Shown here: in pieces, positions 1 to 4,614 of the stretch
Numbering within the stretch: the stretch's first letter is position 1
Layout of the letters: the number at the start of each line of letters is the position of its first letter
Source: Caldifarciminota bacterium
Lineage (GTDB): Bacteria; Hydrothermota; Tepidihabitantia; Tepidihabitantales; Tepidihabitantaceae
Assembly (NCBI GenBank): GCA_903908785.1
Contig: CAIVTL010000128.1
Coordinates: 1 to 7,306 of the forward strand
Length of the DNA: 7,306 nt
Direction of reading: 5' to 3'
The notes under the pieces: generated by a model
Seen by the model: the letters and a program-made list of their open reading frames with translations, nothing else
Told to the model about the DNA's origin: nothing
The model's database searches: none
Translations under genes and position numbers: made by a program

Positions 1-903
1 CCCACCCACGAGATGAATAGCGCGTAGGCCGAGGCGCTGTTGTACGTGGTCATGAGGATATTGTTCCTCATGTTCAGCGTGCCCGAGATACTCGCCCACA
101 CCGGCGCAAATCCGCCGGATATGTTGCCGGTCAGCAGGATGCTGTTGTAATACAGGTTGAAGACGCCGGACGAATTGCTGATGTTCATGCCCCCGACCGT
201 TGGACGAGGCGACCATAATCCGGTTGTTGACGAAGGTCCCGGCCGCGCCGTTGGTGATGATGCCGTTGCATACCCCGGTCCCGGTATTCGTGATGACGTT
301 ACCGTCGAAGTAGCACGTGCCGGCCTGCACGTTGATGCCGTCGGCCCCGACCACGGTAATCGAGTCGCCGATGAGCGAGTCGCCGGTCACCGCGCTCGTC
401 GCCTTGAACCCGGCCGAGCCGCTGGTGGAGCTGTTGATAAGCCGGCAGTTGCGGACCGCCCAGCCCGGGCAGGTGCCGTTGATGTACAGGGCATTACCCT
501 GGCCGGACGACACGCACTCGAGCGTCAGGTTCTCAAGCTTGTAGTTGACTGCGTTGCCGCTGTTCTGGACCACGCCGGTGTTCCATGCCGCCGCGTAGTA
601 CACACGGACGTTCTGACCATCGGCCGCGCGGAACTTCACCCATTTGCCGGTCGAACCGGCATAGGTTTTCAGCAACACTTGTTCGTTGTAGTCCCCGCTG
701 ACGGCATACACGTCGAAGACGACTGTGTCGCCGATGCCGTCGGCGTTGACTGCGTTGGCTGCCGCCGTGAAAGTCGTGTAGTCGCGAGGGCCCCCGCCCG
801 GCGCGTTGATTGTATACACGCCAGCCATCGGCTGCGCGAAGCCCACGCCGGCACACAGGAAGACGCAGAGTGCCAGCACTGCCGTCACTTTCATATTACC
901 CAT
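1..903 (-). CDS. Secreted right-handed parallel beta-helix protein, 3' end missing, apparent frameshift
   Basis: The minus-strand frame from ATG at 903 stays open to the left edge, so the C-terminus lies outside the window. An AAGGAG Shine-Dalgarno (positions 915-910) sits 6 nt before this ATG, favouring it over the ATG three codons later. Residues 1-24 are a signal peptide (Lys5, a hydrophobic core through VLALCVFLCAGVG, cleavage near FAQ), so the product is exported. The mature part is rich in Asn, Gly, Ser and Thr with aliphatic residues in a repeating pattern (FDGNVITN, FVNNRIMV, LYYNSILL, MRNNILM), typical of parallel beta-helix (PbH1) coils. After residue 238 the reading turns implausible, while the next frame continues the helix pattern (GMNISNSSGVFNLYYNSILL). 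Removing one base from the C run at 190-194 joins the two. Such proteins are often surface adhesins or polysaccharide-active enzymes; no catalytic site is visible, so the function is unknown. It is divergent from the DUF4139 gene. Confidence 0.8.
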   Translation of the reverse strand, partial: MGNMKVTAVLALCVFLCAGVGFAQPMAGVYTINAPGGGPRDYTTFTAAANAVNADGIGDTVVFDVYAVSGDYNEQVLLKTYAGSTGKWVKFRAADGQNVRVYYAAAWNTGVVQNSGNAVNYKLENLTLECVSSGQGNALYINGTCPGWAVRNCRLINSSTSGSAGFKATSAVTGDSLIGDSITVVGADGINVQAGTCYFDGNVITNTGTGVCNGIITNGAAGTFVNNRIMVASSNGRGHEHQQFVRRLQPVLQQHPADRQHIRRICAGVGEYLGHAEHEEQYPHDHVQQRLGLRAIHLVGG

Positions 904-1045
904 CACGGACTCCTTCCCCAAAGCGGGGTGATTGTCGAGCCATTCTGCAATTGACTGTCGGGGATGAGGTCGCCTCCCGCCGAGCCACACTCACGGTGCT
1001 GATACCACCGACCGCACCGCGGCTCGTCAATCATCCCATACCACA

Positions 1046-1074
1046 ATCATACCCCCTCCGCGCGCTGCCGTCCA
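1046..1074 (-). promoter_or_regulatory. Candidate sigma-70 promoter for the beta-helix gene
   Basis: On the minus strand TGGACG (1074-1069) and TATGAT (1051-1046) are separated by 17 nt. The -10 matches TATAAT at five of six bases and the -35 matches TTGACA at four of six. It would give a leader of about 135 nt before the ATG at 903. It is the best match I found by eye, but the long leader lowers confidence. Confidence 0.35.
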
Positions 1075-1184
1075 GTCCGCCGCGATGCCTGGACCCCGCC
1101 TCCGTCAGACACCGGGCTGTCAGCCGCAGGGTCCGGGGTCCTGCTCATTTCGTCCCCTGCTCCGCCTCCGCCCGCCCCCGGCGA

Positions 1185-1213
1185 TTGACTTCGCACGGCT
1201 ATTCGCCTAACAT
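1185..1213 (+). promoter_or_regulatory. Candidate sigma-70 promoter for the DUF4139 gene
   Basis: TTGACT (1185-1190) and TAACAT (1208-1213) are exactly 17 nt apart. The -35 matches consensus at five of six bases and the -10 at four of six. Transcription would start near 1220, giving a leader of about 75 nt that contains the strong AGGAGG ribosome binding site at 1285-1290. Confidence 0.5.
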
Positions 1214-1294
1214 GACCACGATAGTCGCACGGCCCGGCACTGCTCCGGGCGCGTACCGGCACGCAAACGCAGTCGATATCAAAGAGGAGGTCCC

Positions 1295-2950
1295 ATGTAC
1301 GGTCTGATTCTCAGCGCGCTGCTGGCGCTGAATGTCGAGTCGACGATTGATTCGGTCGTGGTCTATCCGGACCAGGCAATGGTGGTCCGGCGGGCAACCG
1401 TAAGTGTCAGCGGTTCCGGCCAGCTCGTGTTCCCGGACCTGCCCGGGATTCTGGACGACAATTCGGTGCGCATCCGCGCGGCCGGTCTGAAGATTGGCGA
1501 GGTACAGGTGAAGCCGGGGTACTCCGCCGAGCCGACCCCGCGCGTGAAACAACTGGAGGATTCACTGAAGAAGCTCGACCGGCAGGCGCGAGTCTACACG
1601 AATGAGAAGGCGATGCTGGCGGCCAAGATGGAATTCCTCGCCTCGGTCAAGGTCGCGGGCCCGGACCAGATGTCGAAGGAGGTTTCCACCGGCAAGGTGG
1701 ACGCCGGCAACTGGAACGCGGCCATCGGCTTCCTCGGAACCCAGATGATGGCGGTCAGTTCGCGGCAGCTCGAAGTGGACGAACTCGAGGCCGCGCTGGA
1801 CACGGTGCGCTACGCTGTCTCGCAAGAGCTGGCCGACGTCCGGGCAAAAGTGGAGAACCGCAAGACCGTGGTCGCCGACGTGATCGCGCTGGAGAACGGC
1901 AGCCACGAGGTGACGCTGAGCTACCAGGTGCCGGGCAGCGTATCGTGGGAGCCGTACTACGAACTGCGGGCGTCGCCGACCGACGAGACCGTAACCCTCG
2001 CCTACTACGTGCGGATGGAACAGAGCACCAACGAGGACTGGAACGGCGTCAGCATGATGCTCTCGACCGCGCGGCCCGCGGCCGGCGGCGTAGCACCTGA
2101 GCCGCGGCCGTGGTACGTTGACCTCGCCGAGGCGCAGAGCTACACGCTTATCAACCGGCAGGAACAGATAAATGCCCAGATGCAGGGTTGGACCGGCAAC
2201 GCAAATGAGGCCGGCTCGTCGATGGTGCAGCGACAAGTGGTCATCCCGCAGGTCACTCCTGTCGAGGCCGGAATCTCGCTCCAGTATGCAATGCCGGGCC
2301 GGATAACCCTGAAGAGCGGCGAGGACGCCAAGAAGTTCTTCCTGCACGAAGAGAAGATGCCGGCCGATTTCAGCTACTACGTCTATCCGCGGGTCCGGAC
2401 CGCGTCCTACCTGCGGGCGAAGGTGCAGAACAGCTCCGACTTCGTTTACCTTGGCGGCAAAGCCAACACCTATGTCGGCGACGAGTTCACCGGCAAGACT
2501 TCGCTCGCCAACGTCGCGCCGGGCGAGTCGGCGAACCCGAGCTTCGGAGTTGACGACCGGATGAAGGTACACCACCAACGGACCCGGCTCTTCACCTCCC
2601 GGACCGGGCTGTTCAGCAAGCGCACGCGGGTGGACTTCGAGTTCAAGACCACGATTGAGAACTACCATACGAAACCGGTAACGATGACCCTGGTCGAGCA
2701 GATTCCGACGTCGGCCCACGACGACATCAAGGTGAGCCTCACCAAGCTCGACACCCAGGGCGCGGTCGAAGACAAGGAGAACGGAACCTACACGTTCACC
2801 TTCGAGATGAAGCCGCAGGAAAAAGTGGTCGTGAACATCGGGTACGCAGTGGAGTATCCGACCACGACGAAGATTGCGGGTCTCTACGACGCCATCAACC
2901 CGGCGCGGGCACTCGAACTCGAACAGAAGTACGAGATGAAGAAGAAGTAA
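1295..2950 (+). CDS. DUF4140/DUF4139 domain exported protein (mucoidy inhibitor MuiA-like)
   Basis: The 551-residue product starts at the ATG at 1295, set by AGGAGG at 1285-1290, 4 nt upstream. The N-terminus (MYGLILSALLALNVES) looks like a short signal peptide but lacks the usual positive n-region. Residues 17-80 fit DUF4140 (IDSVVVYPDQAMVVRRATV, then a FPDLPGILDDNSVRI-like strand). Residues 83-115 and 155-190 are charged and probably coiled-coil. Residues 205-530 fit DUF4139: SWEPYYELRA (217-226), STNEDWNGVSMMLSTARP (244-261), a Gly/Asp-rich stretch around 394-424 (VGDEFTG, then FGVDDRMKV), and the closing VNIGYAVEYP (513-522). Length suits the family. Family members are linked by name to mucoid exopolysaccharide in some bacteria, but the biochemical role is not established. 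A hairpin directly follows and no gene is coupled to it, so it is probably monocistronic. The lysine-rich end (EMKKK) is unremarkable. Confidence 0.87.
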   Translation: MYGLILSALLALNVESTIDSVVVYPDQAMVVRRATVSVSGSGQLVFPDLPGILDDNSVRIRAAGLKIGEVQVKPGYSAEPTPRVKQLEDSLKKLDRQARVYTNEKAMLAAKMEFLASVKVAGPDQMSKEVSTGKVDAGNWNAAIGFLGTQMMAVSSRQLEVDELEAALDTVRYAVSQELADVRAKVENRKTVVADVIALENGSHEVTLSYQVPGSVSWEPYYELRASPTDETVTLAYYVRMEQSTNEDWNGVSMMLSTARPAAGGVAPEPRPWYVDLAEAQSYTLINRQEQINAQMQGWTGNANEAGSSMVQRQVVIPQVTPVEAGISLQYAMPGRITLKSGEDAKKFFLHEEKMPADFSYYVYPRVRTASYLRAKVQNSSDFVYLGGKANTYVGDEFTGKTSLANVAPGESANPSFGVDDRMKVHHQRTRLFTSRTGLFSKRTRVDFEFKTTIENYHTKPVTMTLVEQIPTSAHDDIKVSLTKLDTQGAVEDKENGTYTFTFEMKPQEKVVVNIGYAVEYPTTTKIAGLYDAINPARALELEQKYEMKKK

Positions 2951-2957
2951 CTCTCTG

Positions 2958-2997
2958 CGACGCGGGGACACCTCTCACGCGGAGTGTCCCCGCGTCG
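2958..2997 (+). terminator. Hairpin terminator of the DUF4139 gene
   Basis: A perfect 14-bp stem (2958-2971 with 2984-2997, CGACGCGGGGACAC and its complement) encloses a 12-nt loop, starting 7 nt after the stop codon. No T-run follows, so it is not a textbook intrinsic terminator. It may stop transcription as a strong hairpin or protect the mRNA 3' end. Confidence 0.6.
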
Positions 2998-3040
2998 TGC
3001 CGCGGCTGTTCCGTGCCTGCCCACCGGAAACCGACGTAGA

Positions 3041-3069
3041 AGTCACGCAGTCACGAAGGACACGAAACG
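3041..3069. repeat. Degenerate short direct repeats (CACGAA type)
   Basis: AGTCACGC (3041-3048) is followed directly by AGTCACGA (3049-3056). CACGAAGGA (3052-3060) is followed directly by CACGAAACG (3061-3069). These overlapping 8- and 9-nt units look like a worn tandem array. They lie 10 nt before the inverted-repeat element at 3079 and may belong to the same intergenic element. Confidence 0.5.
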
Positions 3070-3078
3070 GACGGGATG

Positions 3079-3155
3079 AACCACCGATGAACACGGATAA
3101 CCGGGCAGATGTCTCCGAGTGAACCATCTGTGTTCATCAGTGTCCATCTGTGGTT
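3079..3155. repeat. Imperfect inverted repeat built on a 10-nt unit GATGRACACN
   Basis: The outer arms 3079-3098 and 3136-3155 are complementary at 17 of 20 positions. Pairing resumes further in between CAGATG (3106-3111) and CATCTG (3125-3130), leaving a 13-nt apical loop. Read on the minus strand, the right arm is a tandem 10-nt array: GATGGACACT then GATGAACACA then GATG. The left arm holds GATGAACACG on the plus strand. The element lies upstream of the DUF5009 gene and ends just before its candidate -35 box. It resembles low-complexity intergenic repeats I recall from other environmental bacterial genomes. Repeat copies elsewhere in this genome cannot be seen from here. Confidence 0.7.
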
Positions 3156-3158
3156 AAT

Positions 3159-3187
3159 TTGACGCTGCGACCCGCGTGTTGGAGAAT
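3159..3187 (+). promoter_or_regulatory. Candidate promoter for the DUF5009 gene
   Basis: TTGACG (3159-3164) and GAGAAT (3182-3187) are 17 nt apart, matching consensus at five and four of six bases. Transcription would begin near 3194-3197, right at the GTG at 3197. That would make the mRNA nearly leaderless and would exclude the GTG at 3176 as start. The -10 match is weak and overlaps the GGAG that could instead serve as a ribosome binding site. Confidence 0.35.
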
Positions 3188-3196
3188 CAGTCAACA

Positions 3197-4165
3197 GTGT
3201 TGACATCCCGGCCGGCGCGCGGCGTCCCGGAGCGGGTCGAGTTCCTCGACCAGTTCCGGGGCTTCACCGTCTCGATGATGATTCTCGTGAACATTCTCTC
3301 CGGCTTCGCAATCGTCCCGGCATGGCTGAAGCACGCGACGACGATGGGCCGGGTGACGGTGCCCGATTTCGTCATCCCCACCTTCCTGTTCATCATCGGT
3401 GTCGCGTTCGAACTGGCGTTCCCGCGCAGCCTTGCCGCCCACGGTGCGGGCAAGACCGTCTGGCGCTTCACGCGTCGCAGCCTGGTGCTGGTCGCGTTCG
3501 GCATCCTCGGCTCGGTCTTGCTGCGGCACAACATCGCGCTGGAATGGGGCGTGCTTGAGACGCTCGGCATGGCCGGACTGGTAGCGCTGCCGTTTATGTT
3601 CCTGCGGCCGCGCTGGCGCCCGGTCGCCGCCGTGCTGCTCGTCGCGCTGTACGAACTCATCAGCCGGCTGGGTCTCCGGGCGTGGCTTCTCGCAAACGAC
3701 ACCGGCCACCTCGGCGGGATTCCCGGCGGGCTGGCCTGGGCCGGAGTTGTGCTGCTGGGTTCGCTGGCGGGAAGCTTCGTTCGGACCCGTGACGTGCGCG
3801 GGCTGGGCGTATGCTGCATTGCCGTGGCGGTGACCGGAATCGCTGCCGGCCTGCTGCTCAGCCGCTGGCTGCCGGTCTACAAGCCGCCGGTGACGATAAC
3901 CTACCTGTCGCTGACCACCGGCACAGCCGCGGCACTGCTGCTCGCATTCTCCGTGCTCAACCTGCGGTTCCCGCCCTTCAAGGTCTTCGGCGTGAACGCG
4001 CTGGCAATCTTCATGCTGCACGGCATCATCCTCGTGACCGTGATGCAGCACGTGCCCGCGGCAAGCCCGCTACCGGTAGTTGTGCTGGTCCTTGCCTGCG
4101 TGTACGGACTCTGCGGCCTTGTGGCCGCCGTTCTCTACCGCTTGCGCGTGTTCATCCGGCTGTAG
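3197..4165 (+). CDS. DUF5009/COG4299 membrane protein (NagX/HGSNAT-like acyltransferase family)
   Basis: The frame has no early ATG. I chose GTG at 3197 (322 residues) because GGAG lies at 3181-3184, 12 nt upstream; GTG at 3176 (329 residues) has no Shine-Dalgarno, and TTG at 3200 is also possible. Numbered from 3197, the protein opens with LDQFRG (17-22), then NILSG with Asn32, His46 in KHATTMG, and PDFVIPTFLFIIGVAF (56-71). Later come YKPPVTITYLSLTTG (228-242) and FGVNALAIFMLHG (264-276). This order matches the family of human HGSNAT and bacterial NagX-type proteins. About ten hydrophobic segments place it in the inner membrane. In HGSNAT an active-site His carries the acetyl group across the membrane to glucosamine; His46 occupies the equivalent region, but the Trp that usually follows (HAxW) is replaced here by Thr/Met. 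Moving acetyl or another acyl group to an extracytoplasmic sugar is a family-level inference; the substrate is unknown. No partner sugar gene is adjacent. Confidence 0.82.
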   Translation: MLTSRPARGVPERVEFLDQFRGFTVSMMILVNILSGFAIVPAWLKHATTMGRVTVPDFVIPTFLFIIGVAFELAFPRSLAAHGAGKTVWRFTRRSLVLVAFGILGSVLLRHNIALEWGVLETLGMAGLVALPFMFLRPRWRPVAAVLLVALYELISRLGLRAWLLANDTGHLGGIPGGLAWAGVVLLGSLAGSFVRTRDVRGLGVCCIAVAVTGIAAGLLLSRWLPVYKPPVTITYLSLTTGTAAALLLAFSVLNLRFPPFKVFGVNALAIFMLHGIILVTVMQHVPAASPLPVVVLVLACVYGLCGLVAAVLYRLRVFIRL

Positions 4166-4180
4166 GACGACGGGCTCGCC

Positions 4181-4208
4181 GCGGCCGAACCGACCGGTTC
4201 GCGGCCGC
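4181..4208. other. Bulged GC-rich hairpin after the DUF5009 gene
   Basis: GCGGCC (4181-4186) pairs with GGCCGC (4203-4208), and GAACC (4187-4191) with GGTTC (4196-4200). This leaves a 2-nt bulge and a 4-nt loop. It starts 15 nt after the stop codon and precedes the stronger hairpin at 4218. It may be part of the termination region; no T-run follows. Confidence 0.4.
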
Positions 4209-4217
4209 CGGCAGATG

Positions 4218-4249
4218 CGACGAGGCCGGCCCGAAGGCCGGCCTCGTCG
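4218..4249. terminator. Bidirectional hairpin terminator between the DUF5009 gene and tRNA-Ala
   Basis: A perfect 14-bp stem (4218-4231 with 4236-4249, CGACGAGGCCGGCC and its complement) closes a 4-nt loop. Read in the tRNA direction (minus), the loop is the exceptionally stable C(UUCG)G tetraloop; read on plus it is CGAA. It lies between two convergent genes, 52 nt after the DUF5009 stop and 79 nt past the tRNA 3' end, so it can serve both. Neither side has a T-run. Confidence 0.65.
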
Positions 4250-4328
4250 AGTTGAACCGTCCAACGGCGCTCCCGCGGACGGCGTTCAGCGCAGACCCGC
4301 GTACCCCTTTCGTACTCGCGTCGCTGAC

Positions 4329-4401
4329 TGGAGCTGACCAGATTTGAACTGGCGACCCCCTGCGTGCAAGGCAGGTGCTCTCCCAACTGAGCTACAGCCC
4401 C
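4329..4401 (-). tRNA. tRNA-Ala (UGC)
   Basis: The minus strand gives a full 73-nt cloverleaf. The acceptor stem is GGGGCTG (4401-4395) with CAGCTCC (4336-4330). It includes a G3-U70 wobble, the known identity element for alanyl-tRNA synthetase. The D arm reads GCTC-AGTTGGGA-GAGC. The anticodon arm is CCTGC-CTTGCAC-GCAGG with anticodon TGC. The T arm is GCCAG-TTCAAAT-CTGGT, and the discriminator base is A at 4329. The following bases are GTC, so CCA is not encoded and must be added by the nucleotidyltransferase. It stands alone, with its own promoter upstream and a shared hairpin downstream. Confidence 0.97.
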
Positions 4402-4423
4402 GAAGCACTACCCACAGTAGCTT

Positions 4424-4451
4424 ATCTTAGTCGACGATGCGCGCATGTCAA
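4424..4451 (-). promoter_or_regulatory. Promoter of tRNA-Ala
   Basis: On the minus strand a perfect TTGACA (4451-4446) and TAAGAT (4429-4424) are 16 nt apart. Transcription would start near 4417, about 16 nt before the mature tRNA 5' end, a usual leader for RNase P processing. The GC-rich stretch just downstream of the -10 is short and does not clearly match a stringent discriminator. Confidence 0.65.
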
Positions 4452-4484
4452 CGCTCGGTCGAGAACTGACATACGCCGGACTGC

Positions 4485-4590
4485 AAGGGACAAAGTCGTA
4501 AGGACAAAGGACTAAGCAATCGGGAAAGGACAAAGTGCCACCGCGGCGTCGGTTTCGGCCTTACCACTTTCCGCCTTGCTTTGTCCTTTG
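4485..4590. repeat. Inverted-repeat element built on GGACAAA heptads
   Basis: GGACAAAG occurs at 4488-4495, 4502-4509 and 4528-4535. A one-mismatch copy GGACTAAG at 4509-4516 is in 7-nt phase with the second. An inverted copy CTTTGTCCTTTG lies at 4579-4590. The arms 4505-4528 and 4567-4590 are complementary at 20 of 24 positions around a 38-nt loop. The element begins 25 nt past the ATPase stop codon in the minus direction. It could fold as an mRNA 3' structure or terminator, but has no T-run. It has no coding capacity of its own. No relation in sequence to the 3079-3155 element is evident, but the design is the same: short-period units arranged as an imperfect palindrome. Confidence 0.7.
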
Positions 4591-4614
4591 TAATCACCCG
4601 AATAGTGCCGTCGT

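Larger units (their letters stand above)
904..1294. other. Divergent intergenic region
   Basis: These 391 bases separate two divergently transcribed genes. I see no credible small gene: the open frames here lack ribosome binding sites and have composition unlike the neighbours. The region holds one candidate promoter facing each way, listed separately. The part from about 1075 to 1180 is C-rich on the plus strand and shows no clear repeat or long hairpin. Confidence 0.6.

Noticed and set aside
157..954. A 265-codon plus-strand frame opposite the beta-helix gene
   Set aside because: The minus strand has a Shine-Dalgarno, a signal peptide and beta-helix repeats. The plus-strand product has no such features.
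810..1307. A plus-strand open frame covering the divergent intergenic region
   Set aside because: It is Arg/Pro/Ser-rich, has no ribosome binding site, and runs across both candidate promoters and the start of the DUF4139 gene.
1562..2971. A 469-codon open frame antisense to the DUF4139 gene
   Set aside because: It has the composition of an antisense shadow (Arg/His/Leu-rich), no ribosome binding site and no family pattern; it also runs through the 3' hairpin.
3079..3155. The repeat units as a CRISPR array
   Set aside because: The units are only 10 nt, tandem without spacers, and palindromic overall. No cas gene is present.
3200..3205. A perfect TTGACA -35 box
   Set aside because: No -10-like hexamer occurs 15-19 nt downstream, and it lies at or inside the start of the DUF5009 coding region.
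4329..4401. The tRNA-Ala gene as an integration site for a mobile element
   Set aside because: No integrase gene and no repeated copy of the tRNA 3' end is present in the window.
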